A stretch of 64,000 nucleotides of DNA from Cyathus striatus (Eukaryota > Basidiomycota > Agaricomycetes > Agaricales > Nidulariaceae). Positions 45,601-57,951 of the stretch are shown here, one piece after another (position 1 is the stretch's first letter; each line of letters begins with the position of its first letter). Under the pieces are notes generated by a model, which was not told the DNA's origin, did not search any database, and saw nothing but the letters and a program-made list of their open reading frames with translations. Location of the stretch: positions 4,650,001-4,714,000 of the forward strand of contig JAOVFP010000002.1 of assembly GCA_025738555.1 (NCBI GenBank), read 5' to 3'. A program made the translations under genes and the position numbers.

Positions 45601-48600
45601 CCGGAAGCTGTGACGCGACAATGGGAGCCGCTAACGCGAGAGGAGACGACACCGATGACGGTGTCGATGAGCGAGTATGAAGGACTTGACGACTTCCAAA
45701 CGCCGAAATCTGACTGTGATGTGAGGGAATTTGTACAGGACGCATGTCCGGTGATGTTATCTGAGGTATAGGAATTGGGGCCAGAGACGACATCGGGGTG
45801 GGATCTGATGCTTCGCCACTGAAAGCATACTCAGAAGTGGTACTCGAGTGATCGTCGGTAGCGGTCTCAACGTCATGATTCTGATCTGCTTCATCTTCGT
45901 CGCTGCTGCCACTTTCACTATCAGCTTCTTCGACTGTGGCCAAAAAGCCTTCGACTCGCTCTTGCCACTCCAGCCATATCTTCTCGGCATAGCGAATGGT
46001 ATTTTGCATGCGCACGACGTTATCGATCTTTTGACGCATCACACGCTCCGCGTCTTGCACCAGTTGGCCCAGAGCTACATCCTCAGTGCTGGGTTTGCAC
46101 CAGTTTCTAATCTGCGTGATTTTGCGTTCTGAGCTCGGTGAAAGCAAGCGTTGACGCTCAATGGGCTCTTTAGCCTCTTCCTCTTTAAGCGAGGGCAGTG
46201 CGATTTCAGCAGCTACTTGCAAAATATCCTCTAGCTGATCTAGGAGTCGTTTCTGCATCTTCTTAACACCATATCGCTGCATCTTGTTCGCACGGAACAA
46301 TTGAAGCGGAGACGACATAATTGGAGAACTGGAAGGAACATAAATAGGCATACCGCGATACTCCGGAGCTGTTGAGGGAGAAGCTCTATCAATAGAAGTA
46401 ACCAGGTCACGGATAGTGTTCTTCAGTTCCGCAACTGACTCGTTACACTCCATAATCTCAGCCTCCAGCCTATGAGTCTCGGCACAAGTTTCGCTATGCT
46501 TCTCAAAATACCATTGTGGAATTTGGCATTCGCAAATACGACATAGGATGGGCTCCGTGCTGATAGGCTGATTGAAAGGAAAGGAGTCATCGGTTCAGCA
46601 TCCGTCCTTTCGCCAAAAGTTGAACGAATTGTCGAGGCCGGTTCTGGAGCGGCATCATTCTCTTCCAACGTAATAGAGGGGAGCATCATGCTCATAACGA
46701 GGAGGTGCAATCGGTTTGACGACCCACATAGTGTGCGAAGGCTGACCATCCTCTCGATCAATCATCAACATACCTTTGCCTTCCATTTGCTGGTATAAGG
46801 TGCCTGCGGAAGGATCGCGTTCAATGCTAGGTTCGATCTGAAGGTGAAACCGAACTTCGACAGTATGGGAATCGTCATCCTGGAGGCGCTGGCTAGCTTC
46901 TCTGAACACACCATGATCAGCAGGTGAAAGAAGATTGGATATCCGCGTTCCCGCCAGCTCCTCCGGATCCATTCTGATATGATATTAACAAATTTTTAAT
47001 ATATATAAAAAACATGAAACCTACCCAACAACGCCTCGCCATGCATGATTAATCCAAATGAAATGATCTCCGTCCAAACTAAGTTCCATAACAATATTCT
47101 GATTTTGAGCAGTTTCCGCCTGCAATCGCAATCGTTCGGTGGCTAATACACGGGCAGATTCGGCGCTATCCATATGCTTGGTTAAGGCACTACGAACATG
47201 TTTTTGCTCCTTGAGTGGTCCTGGAGCCGGGGTAAGATCTTTGGGTTGCTCATCGCGAGATCTGCGACCGTGACTAGGTGGTCTCGCCAACCGAAGCTGA
47301 TTCTCAGTGTCATCATTGAGTTTAAAGTTCTCTAGCTCGTGTTCCAGTTGCTTGTGAGAAGACTCGATGTGAGGCGTCTCCTCGGCCGGTTTCGTGACAA
47401 ACATCAAAGGCTCGTCCTGTTCATCTTCATTCTCGTCAAAGTTCCAGAATTGTTTCTCCGCCTCCCACCACTCAACGACACGACTAAGACTTGCAACTGC
47501 GAGAAGAACTTGCACGTACCAGTTGCGGCCGTGCCACTCTGGATGCTCGTCCCAGGCCTTGCCAATGTTTTGAACACGCTGTACCAGAGATTCACAAACC
47601 TTGGGGTTGGCGGTTAGCTGTGCGACTGACATATCGATGACATCGGTAGCCACGCCAATAATATCGTAGAGAGCTGTCATGATTGGATCAACAGGATCAT
47701 CGACAAGAATACGAGAGGAGCGGCGATTGGGGTTGCTTATATATTCTGAAAAGTTGGTGTGCGAGGAAGCGGGTGGCAAGGGCGAACGTGAGCGTGAGGT
47801 GGAACGAGATGATTGTCCTGAACGGGTTGGTCGGGCGGGAATGTGAATAGTTCTTGACAGACGTCGCGATGAAGTACCGCCACCGGCCGACCAGGATGTC
47901 GGTGCTGCTCCAGAAACGGGTTGCTTACGAGTGATGGGAGCATCGGGAAGCATAATAGTTGATGACGCAGGGCTGGAAGCGGCGGGAGTATTGGAGGACA
48001 GTGCGTTGCTGAGAGGCTTGTCCCATGGAGCAGTATTTTGTCGACGGAGCGAGGCAGGGCTCATTTGAGAGGCGGAAGAAGCTGTATAAAGACCAGGAGA
48101 TGAGTACGAATGGGTGAGAGTGGGAGCTGTCCTCGGACGGTCTTCGTCTGGGCGGTACGCACGTTGTCGAGAGTGTCGACCATATTCAACCTCTGCTTCA
48201 TAGCCACCATCTGACGAGGATTCTTCGACTTGAAGAGCGGAGCCAAGCTCTGCGGGATGAAAGACGAAGGGTTCCCTGAGAGGTTCGACATCAGCATGGA
48301 AGGAATCGCGGCGGTCGGGGTCGGTATCCCTGTCTCTTTCACGCTCTCGATCCCTCATGTCGCGCTCGGTCTCGTGATCGGCATCCCTGAGTCGGTCTTC
48401 GAAGAAAGCAGTTATGTTGTTGGTGACACGCTGAAGTTCTTTATCGCAATCAGCCTTTGCAGCCTTCAGCCTGCGGGTGACATGGCGACGGACGAAAGGC
48501 ATTGATACGGTATTGGAGCCGGAGCCTTGGGTGGATGAAGTGCTTGCTTGGGGCTGGAGAGGGATGGGGGCGAGGACAGTCTCTGGGGAGAAAACCAGGG

Positions 48601-48640
48601 GACTGGGCGGTTGCCTCCTGTGGAAGGGAGGGTCAGACAT
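42683..48640 (-). CDS. RIM15: Rim15-type PAS-AGC kinase with receiver domain
   Basis: This large kinase of the Greatwall/Rim15 class drives quiescence and nutrient starvation responses by phosphorylating Igo/endosulfine, which inhibits PP2A. It starts at 48640 (MSDPPFHRRQPPSPLVF). PAS is split over an intron (GDHFIWINHAWRGVVG then MDPEELAGTRISNLLSPAD). Next is a C2HC-type finger (CRICECQIPQWYFEKHSETC). The kinase shows SKGAFGSVFLAKKK, FAIKVLKK, HRDLKPDN (across an intron), DFGLSRIGLLGRQ, then a spacer of over 100 residues before FVGTPDYLAPE, as in Greatwall kinases. The C-terminus has a response-regulator receiver: LLAEDNPITAKIIETLLIRLG, phospho-acceptor in CILMDLHMP, Lys in SLSKPL. It ends GFKTSTMQGAPGNTK..PVL at 42683. 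Several introns, some joining different frames. Confidence 0.94.
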
Positions 48641-49031
48641 GAGGAGAGAGAAGGGCGGAGAGAGCGAAGAGAGGGAGGGTATGGAAGTGGTGGTGGCAGT
48701 GGTGGTTGAGATGGAAGAGATGGGAGGCGGGGATTAACACGACATGAAGGAGAAGGTGGTGGTTGTCGCGGGGCAGAAGCGGGTATGAGAGGCAGAGCAG
48801 CGAAGGGAGTGGGGGAGAGGGGAAGGGGGAGGGGAGGAGGAGGGGAAGGGTGGTAGGAACAGGAGTGGGGTTGGAGAGGAGATGGAGGAGCAGAGAGAGG
48901 ACAGAAGGCGATGGGTGATGAGAGTGTTTGAAGGGGCAAAACCACACATACTTTTATTACTATCAAAATATTTATTGTTTATTTATTTTACTTCGCAATT
49001 CCCCGTCTCCATTCTCCTTCTTCAACCACCC
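48641..49031. promoter_or_regulatory. Divergent promoter RIM15/bS18m with long purine-rich strand
   Basis: From 48641 to about 48930 the plus strand is mostly G and A (GGAGGGGAGGAGGAGGGG and similar), so the RIM15 leader is a long CT-rich tract. A short AT-rich core (48955-48995) precedes the bS18m start. Pyrimidine-rich leaders are common upstream of fungal transcription starts; the length here is unusual. Confidence 0.55.
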
Positions 49032-49706
49032 ATGGCCTCCATCCTCGCACCCCTCTCCTCCCTTCGCACACTTCCCCGTCGTATCCCCCACCACACCCTC
49101 TCCTCTCCTCCCCAATCTCCACCACTTCTATCGCCAGGCGGAAACTTGAATCCGACGATGTCCGCGAGGGCGTGACCATGCGCACGCTCGCAGTAGTCCT
49201 AAAAGACCAAGCTGAAAAGCAGGAGCAGGATGATGAGAGTCTGTCTCTTCCCCGTCTCCTTTGTCCCAAGCCTGCTCATCTCTTCTGTCCAGTTATCCAA
49301 GTAGAAGAAGAAACCCCTCCAGGCAAAATTAAGCCTTTTCGCCTCAATGTCGTATGGTTCCTCCCTTGTCCATTCATGTTCCTTCTCTCAGCCATTGTAG
49401 ACCCTCAAACCCCGTGACTTCACTCAAAGTTACCGTACCGCAAAGGCGATCAGCTTTTCCAAACCCCGAACTGTCGCTCCCATCGCCGCTAAAGCCAGGA
49501 GGGGTGACATCTTCCACCAGCTCGACTTGAACCCCCTTTCCTTCACTACCCATCCCGCCATTCTCGCCAGCTTCGTCTCCGAGATGGGTTTGGTCTATCC
49601 CCGCACCATCACCCAACTTACCCCAAAAAATCAACGCGCCATTAGTCGCGCCATTCGACGAGCAAAGATGATGGGTATCATTCCCAGCCTTAGTAAACCG
49701 GTCTAA
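49032..49706 (+). CDS. RSM18: Mitochondrial ribosomal protein bS18m (Rsm18)
   Basis: This is a small-subunit mitoribosome protein. The C-terminal domain is diagnostic: LDLNPLSFTTHPAILASFVSEMG, then YPRTITQLTPKNQRAISRAI and RRAKMMGIIPSL. The start at 49032 gives MASILAPLSSLRTLPRRIPHH, a good mitochondrial presequence. Introns of GT..AG type fit near 49239-49292 (54 nt, in an open frame) and 49350-49399. The joint between the presequence and ISTTSIARRKLESDDVREGV is not solved: they are in different frames, no intron with matching phase was found, and one extra C in the run 49085-49089 would join them. Stop at 49706. Confidence 0.82.
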
Positions 49707-50250
49707 TTGCCTGCCCATCCATTTTGCCGTATACTTAATCAATTAACACTAATAAACTATTCGAATCTTAAACTCTCTTGGCTATTCTTCATCAGCTGCT
49801 CAATATTTAACGTACGCTATCATTATTTTTGTTTCTCATTGGGGAATCTGTCTTCGCCTGGTCCCTTTACTCACTCTGCTAGTTACGTACCGTCCATTCG
49901 CAGCGCAAACCAATTCTTGAATCTTTTGAGTACAACAGAAGTAATTCAATTTCGTTCCGTGTTCCAGACTTGCGAAGGGAATTCTCCTTTGAGCCTGGCA
50001 TATTTCCAACAGGTTGGGGCACGTTATAGGTCCTGTGATACCACGGAAGGAACAAGCCCTGGCTAGCCTCTGTTCTCGGGTTCTTTCATCTGGATCTTAC
50101 TTACCATAAGTATGTTTCGATTCTTCGAATGATGTGAACAGGGACATATTTTATCCTACTTTTTCGAAATAAGATATAAAAAACGATATCATTAATACAG
50201 ATATACAATGAAATGCCAACATTCCCAAGCCGACGGAACACATCTCCGTT
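49707..50250. other. 3' region between bS18m and RPN11
   Basis: 544 bp of convergent intergenic DNA. An open frame at 49707-50066 has no protein-like features and is taken as chance. Confidence 0.5.
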
Positions 50251-51480
<1,230 letters not shown>

Positions 51481-51720
51481 TGTAGAAGAAAGAAGAGAAA
51501 AGGAAGTGATTGGGAAAGGGCGACGCGGTGAGGTGAATGAATGCAGGTGACGCGTCTCGCACTGGAATGTGTTTGTGTATGTATAACAGAGACGTGACAT
51601 TCAAACAGTGGTAAATAAGCGAGTAAGCAGTGCTCACTGCTAATTGGACTTTAGCATTTACTTACTATTATACTTAATCGTACCCCGGCTGCCACCATCC
51701 TTATGGGCCTCTAGTATTCT

Positions 51721-53840
51721 ATGTCTAGCGAACTCTCCAACGCGCTCAATCCTTATGCCTCTCAGTCAAGGCCCAGGAATACACCTCAGTCCTACCAGTC
51801 CTCCTTTCAGCCCTCTCCACAACCTGACCCACAACCCCCTCTGCAACAGGTTCATTCTCCCCTTCATCACTATGTTCCCCATAGGAGTGAATTAGAGCTC
51901 GCAATTTCAGAGCCACCCCCGCCTGTCCCTTCACCTGTCGCTGCACCTGCGTCCTGGTGGGTCTTGATGCACTTTGCTAGTCACCTGTCTTGCTCACGGA
52001 AAGTAGTGCAGTTGTTGTAAGGCCAAAAGCCTCCGCAGAGGGTGTCCATGCAGTACAGGAGCTTCTACGAATTGTCTCTGCTACCAAGGATGCTCATGAG
52101 CAGGAGCGCAAGAGACGCCTTGCCTGGGAAAAGGAGCAAGAGGAAAAGCAAGCAAAAGCAAGGGAGGAAACCGAGAGAGAAATGCAGCAACTTCGGGAGA
52201 CTATTAGGAGTCTTCAATCTGCGTTGAACAATATTCCCGCTGCTAGACTGGCCGCTACACCGTCTCAACCGCCACCACCCTTGCCGCCATCTGGCTTGAT
52301 TACCCCTCAGTCAATGTATAACATGTCCCCCTCTCTTCCTGAACAGCAGGTTCCACTACCCGTTCCTGCCTCGCCAGTATCTCCGGTCACGCAATCCAAC
52401 TTAACTCAGCCACCAACATTCATTCAGGGCTCGTCCAGTAATCCATTTCCCGCTCCCTCGACCTATGGTAATGTCAACCCTCCATCCCGCACTGGCTTTT
52501 CCTTTCCACAGGTTTCGGGGACCTCTCCATCTGTTTCATCCTCAGTGGCAGTACCGCCGCAGTCTGTAACTCCCTCACCATCACCCCAACTTACGTTCAT
52601 TGACGTAACGCAGCCTGTGATTCGAGCCAAATCACCGCCGCATGGAAGGAAGCGGCCTAATTCTGAGCTTTCAAGCGACGATGATGAGGGAGATACTTCG
52701 AGTAGTTCTGCTGCCTCTGGAAAGCATGCCATAAAACGCACCAACCATCATGATCGACGAATCCTCACTATTCAAGTAAGTTCAATGTCGTGCTGCTTCC
52801 CGTCCGTACTGAAAGACAAATCTAGCACGCCATGCGTCAACACATTCTCAGGGTTATGCAAATAGATACTGACAAAGAATTGCCAGACAGTCATCAAGAA
52901 GGCATACCACTTGGACCGGATCAACCTATTCGTTTTGTATGGGACAAGACCACGAAGCAGTCCGTTCATAATGCCCGCATGAAGGCCAGAGTGATCGCGG
53001 ATATTAAAGAAAACCGGCGACTTTATAAACATGTGCCGAAGAAAGATTTTGGGAAGAAACAGCTGGATGGCGCATTTGAAGCATCATATACAACTTTTAG
53101 GGCAAAATACAAAGCTCAGCGCGACAATGTCGCGGCTGAGAGCCTGAAGCGCCGGGAAGAAGCCAAGAGTCGCAAATCAAGGCACTTGTCTCGTAGGAAG
53201 GCAGTAAGAAATCATTTGCAGTTTTTTAGGATTCCGTGAATGGTTGACGTCCGCACAGAAATTGGCGAATCGTGCAGATGCACGTATGAACATTCAGATA
53301 TTTCAACATGAAACATTCGGGAGTGCAATGCAGCTTGACTGCATGTCATCAGAAGAATCAGACTTCGAGTCTGATCCTCAGATACCACGTCCACCAGGTC
53401 TTCTACGTACACGCGGGTACGCTTGGCGAAGCACACGGCTGGTTCAGTTCTACTGTATGCTTGATGACGAGGAACGAGCGGATAAAAGTGGAAAGCCAAA
53501 ACGTGGGTCTGGAAAGAGGGAGAGGTGTACTGGCCCTCCTAAGGAAGGCTTCCATCTTCCACCGAATGGTGTAGCAAGCTGGATGATTAGTAGACGATGG
53601 TACAAGTCTTCTGTGATGGAATGCCCTGACCTTGGTGAAAAGCTACAATCTCTTATTCACGACCCGTCTGGATTCGATTGGGGTCAGTATCATGACCTAG
53701 GTGTTGAGACAGAGGATGAAGAACCAATATCAACACAAAGCATACAGCAAGCATTTGACCCTCAGCAACACAATGGACCTTCGATACCCCAGCATCATTA
53801 TACGACCAACACTTCATCATTAAACTATGCTCTTGTCTAA
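51721..53840 (+). CDS. Hypothetical coiled-coil, Pro/Ser-rich basidiomycete protein
   Basis: Not recognised as a named family. It starts MSSELSNALNPYASQ at 51721. After an intron near 51950-52015 comes a charged helix (QERKRRLAWEKEQEEKQAKA, REETEREMQQLRETIRSLQS) that should form a coiled coil. A long Pro/Ser/Gln-rich stretch and an acidic patch (ELSSDDDEGD) follow. After a second intron (about 52774-52830) is the ordered region: RQHILRVMQIDTDKELPDSH, IRFVWDKTTKQSVHNARMKA, RVIADIKENRRLYKHVPKKD. The last part includes RGYAWRSTRLVQFYCMLDDE and HLPPNGVASWMISRRWY. Stop at 53840. The ordered part looks like a protein of mushroom fungi with nuclear character (basic patch HGRKRPNSE), but the role is unknown. 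Confidence 0.7.
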
Positions 53841-54144
53841 TGATTTAATATTCAGCTTTTATATTTTGAAACTGCCGTATGTATTGAATTTTGAAGATTT
53901 TTATGTATAGAACAGAATATTATTTTTATAATGAAATGTGTTGTGATAATAATTACATGATTAGCATCCGAGAATGAAAGTCGAGGATAAGCCGCGCGCG
54001 TAAGTTGTATGTAACGGAAAGTTGACGGCGCGTCAAGTTGCCATCAACTTGTGCACACTTTGCTGCACACTGTTAGCGGCAAAGCCCTGGTTACAACTTA
54101 CGCTCGTTGCATCATTCCTATCTTCGTTCGAGCTCACATAGGCA
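53841..54144. other. Intergenic before VPS52
   Basis: 304 bp with the VPS52 promoter; includes a CG-rich GCCGCGCGCG patch near 53992. No other feature. Confidence 0.4.
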
Positions 54145-56460
54145 ATGTCTCCAGTAATTTCGGACACTAGCAGTATGTAGGGGTAAATTTCTGCCTCATA
54201 CCAGTATGCTAAATGTTTTGTAGATAATCTCCTACAGGAGTATACCTGTATGTGTGCTTTATAGTGATACAGTCTACGATTGTGAAAGCCAATCATACTA
54301 GATAAACAGAAAGCCAGGGACTTCGTGGATCTCCATGACCAAGTGCAGGTAGCTGGGTCCTGCTTTATCTTTCTTATTGCTCTAATATTATAGGAAGGCT
54401 AGCGTTAACTTGTTAGACTCGCTAGAAACGTTCCTTTCGACCTTTCAAAAAGACCTCAATGCAGTGGCAGGTCAAATATCCGAACTTCAGGACAGAAGTA
54501 AGGACATAGACAACAAGCTCAAAAGTCGACGAGTACGTGGCAGTTAGATTTCCCCCCAGGCCAAGTCTAATAGTGTAACAAAGAGGATCGAAAAACCACT
54601 ATCAAGTCTTATTTCTGAGATCACGATCCCCCCACCATTAGCTACCTTAATTCTTGATACGAATGTCGGTGAACCTTGGGTCGACGCGATCGACGGGTTT
54701 GAGAAGCATCTAAACATTGCGAAAGCACGAAGCAGGGTGAAGGCAGCTCGAGATCTTGGAGAAGTAATTGAGGGTTTGCGCATCGTGGTGGGTTTTACTT
54801 TTGGATGTCAACGGTTGTTCTACAATGTTTGTGAAGGCTGCTACAAAGCTACGGGTCTTCTTCCTGGCCTTATTCAAACCCATCCGAGGTAGCGTCACCA
54901 CAAATATGCAAGTTATTCAAACATCAGTACTTCTGAAATACAGCGCACTTTTTGGATTTCTACAACGTCAAGCTCCGGCAGTGGCGCAAGAGGTTCAGCG
55001 TTCTTATGTTGGAGCTGCACGTGTCTATTATGAAACTGGTTTTCGGAGATATGTGCGAAGCCTTGGTTGGATCAAGGTTTGCCTCATCTTCGATTCACGT
55101 CGTATTGTCTTGTTAATTTCCACAGGCGCGTACAGTAGAAAAATTTGAAAACATTGTAGGATCAGACAGCGAGTCGTGGCGTATGAACATTGAGCGACTC
55201 CGACATGCAAGGATCGACGGTCCTGGCGTAACCTTGGCATACATGGCAGATGACAAATCTCATGTAGCGATTTATTTCTTTGGGAGCGTTATTCGAGGGT
55301 TAACACATTTCACTAGAAAGAACCAGTCGAAGCGTTATTGCGCTCGCTTTTCTTGGTATTTATGGATAATGCAACGTCGGAATATACATTTATCTCGAGC
55401 TTCTTTGCACCTCCACATCAGGACCTTCAGAGTGGAATAGCATCTCCGACAGCATTACTGTCGCCCGCTCCTAACACTGGTCTATTTGCAGAACCTCGGT
55501 CTGACACTGGTTCCGAATACGGAGGGCAGCTATCTACACCCATAGCTCCAATTAGCGGGGGTAACAATGGTCTTATGCTTCCCGCTGCTTCAAAGGAAGA
55601 GCAAGCAGTCGTTGATACGATATGGAAACAGATATTCGACCCCGTGTTGGAATATTGTCAGGTGAATATTTCTACTTTACTGTATTGAAGTTGTAGCCTG
55701 ATAAATTTAAGACATTTGTTAAATCTGTGCTGGACCCCATGCCGCAGATCATTCCTCTTCTCACTATGATTCGTCTCACTGAGGATGTCGGGACAGAGAT
55801 TCAAAAGCGACGTTGTCCTCCGGCTGAGACCTATATATTTAGCCTTCGGATTCAGATGTGGCCAGTTTTCCAAAAAGCTGTTGCTGAACATGTCGATGCT
55901 CTAAGAAAGATTGCCGAAGGAACAGGCTCCGGTTATTTTAGCAGGGCAACTGTGACTTCGGATGATCAGATAGCTAATGTAAGTTAATATCAAGAAATAT
56001 TCAGTGACAGAGAGAATCATCTTTTTCCAGATATGTAAACGATATACCATGATTTTCAACTCTTTGGTCTTTTTAACCGAGCACGAGGAAGAAACTATGA
56101 TATTCTCGAAGTAAGATATATAATAATAATGTCGGGCATTAATCTCACTTGACATTGTAGTTTGTTACGCCTTCGTCAGGAGCTTCTGAAACTAATTACT
56201 AAACATCTTGGTCAAATCAATGACACTGTTCGACAAGCGAAGTCGGAGTTGGCAGCATATGAAATTCTATTGCAAGGGTTGAGTGTAAGTACTTTGCTCC
56301 TGTGAATGGTACATATCTAAAGCTGTTTCATATGTAGAAGGGTACACATCACACTGCGCATCCAAAATCGCAACAGGAAGTCGCGTTTTGGTCTAATAAA
56401 GAAGAAGAGGCTAGGAGGAAATTTGTTTCCACAGGTCAATCTCGTGCTGCAATGCGATGA
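54145..56460 (+). CDS. VPS52: GARP/EARP tethering complex subunit Vps52
   Basis: Vps52 is the core subunit of the GARP complex, tethering endosome-derived vesicles to the trans-Golgi. The first exons are short: 54145-54172, 54224-54247 and 54302-54348, giving MSPVISDTSSN-type sequence, LLQEYTYKQKA and RDFVDLHDQVQ. Then come the conserved coiled region (SVNLLDSLETFLSTFQKDL, ISELQDRSKDIDNKLKSRR), RIEKPLSSLISEITIPPPL, and the Vps52 hallmark TKLRVFFLALFKPIRG with QVIQTSVLLKYSALFGFLQ. The later region includes LVFMDNATSEYTFISSFF. The stop is at 56460 (GQSRAAMR). The intron at 54533-54559 appears to be only 27 nt. The protein is near 700 residues, as expected. Confidence 0.93.
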
Positions 56461-56802
56461 AATTAAATTGTTATTTACCTATTCTACATAATTAATTATT
56501 TGGGCTCAGTAATCAATTAATCATAGTTGAATCGTAGCCAAATCGTAGAACTGAGTGCTGAGCAGTGAGTGACGCGAAAACTCAGTTTCAACCCGTTTTG
56601 AGTTGACCGAGTAAGTATATTGTAGGACCTGTGTAACGCGTGTGACGCGTGACTAACACTTGGTTGAAAGTCTCCTGTAGACCAGCTTGGATTAAGTACA
56701 TTTGTTTACAAGAAACGCAACATTTGGCAAAGAGTTGTAGCTTCGTCTTTTACTTATTCGTCTTTCGTTCTTTGATCTACTCGTAACTAAATATCTTCAC
56801 AA
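56461..56802. other. Intergenic between VPS52 and THO7
   Basis: 342 bp, promoter of THO7. Contains GTGTAACGCGTGTGACGCGTG near 56632, a doubled ACGCGT word typical of cell-cycle (MBF-type) sites; relevance is unknown. Confidence 0.4.
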
Positions 56803-57916
56803 ATGGCGGTCTCTAATGCCCAGTACGAGGTTCCAGAAGTTCGAAACCTACATTTCACATCACCTACAGTAGAAGAGGATGGTGCGACGCCTCTTCCCCA
56901 TTATGTATCATCGGACTGAAATAGAACTAACAGAAGATGTTATTAGATCAGATAATTCATGCCCGTATAACGAACGATGAGCGTCCGCTACGAAGAATAA
57001 TAAAGAAGTTTCATGTGTATACATCGTTAACTCAGCAACCGATATCGTCATCCTCTTCGACGTCTGAAGCTCCGAGCTTATTGGAAGATGCCCGGGAAGC
57101 TTTTTTGGTAGAGCTTGCATCGTTCCAGTTATCGCTTAAAAAGAGTGCCATGATTTGTGAAGCAGAGGCGCGTCAGGTTAAAGAATATGAGAAAGAGCGA
57201 CAACGAATAGGTATTATAAACCACCGCTAGTCATCTGCGCAGTACTGATATCATGACTGTAGAACAAGAACATGAAACATTACGGTCACAGATAGAGGAG
57301 TTGAAGGTTGCATTAGAGCATGCTCAGATGTTAAGGCGAAGGAAAATTGAATATGACCTAATCGCTGAGAAAGTAAACACACTTCCTACAAGAGATGAAT
57401 TAGAACAGTTAGTTTTTATCTGCATTGCTCATTTGATTTTTTTAACGATACTTATATTTTAGATCTATACAGGTATTGGAAAACGACATGTCGTCAATTC
57501 AGTTGGAGCACGAGACACAAAATCGGATACTATATGGACAGAAATCGTCGCTAGATCGTATTATATCTGAGCTAATCGCACTCAAGTTCATGGGAAAGGA
57601 TAAAGATGCACCTTTGTCCGCCACAGCCTCCCCTCGAGCTACGCCGACACCAGATGGTGGTATCGGGATCAGCGCCGATAGCGGAAATGTAGGAGAAAGT
57701 GTAGTTAACACAGATAAAGAAGACGGCGAGGAGGATCAAAAAGAGGGATCGGTGGCTGCGACTGCACCGAGTGAAGGAGCAATTGAAGATGATATTGAAA
57801 TGGGAGAGGTAGAAGAAGATCCTAGAGAGAAGGGAAAGAAGAAATTACGAGAGGAGCTGGAAGAAGGAGAAGCTAGTGATGCAAGTAGTGAACTATCAGA
57901 ACCACCCGAAGATTAA
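56803..57916 (+). CDS. THO7: THO complex subunit 7
   Basis: This is a component of the THO/TREX complex that couples transcription with mRNP packaging and export. It starts MAVSNAQYEVPEVRNLHFTS at 56803; a short intron follows near 56882-56930. The Tho7 domain is seen in HARITNDERPLRRIIKKFHV, FLVELASFQLSLKKSAMICE-type, and the coiled coil EYEKERQRI, EQEHETLRSQIEELKVALEH. RRRKIEYDLIAEKVNTLPTR is a strong family signature. After two more introns the coiled coil continues (VLENDMSSIQLEHETQNRIL). The C-terminus is long and acidic (EGAIEDDIEMGEVEEDPREK, ASDASSELSEPPED), as in other basidiomycete copies. Stop at 57916, only 35 bp from the convergent tRNase Z. Confidence 0.92.
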
Positions 57917-57951
57917 CTCGTCATTCATTGCCGTTTCATTTTTGTGACATA

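Noticed and set aside
46423..46761. Second frameshift, in RIM15, between the PAS region and the C2HC finger
   Set aside because: The frames before and after are the same. A single intron (GTTGGA..TTTCAATCAG, about 102 nt) joins LYY to PISTEPILCRIC without any indel.
49707..50066. 119-codon plus-strand frame after bS18m
   Set aside because: No domain, no good start context, lies in convergent 3' regions.
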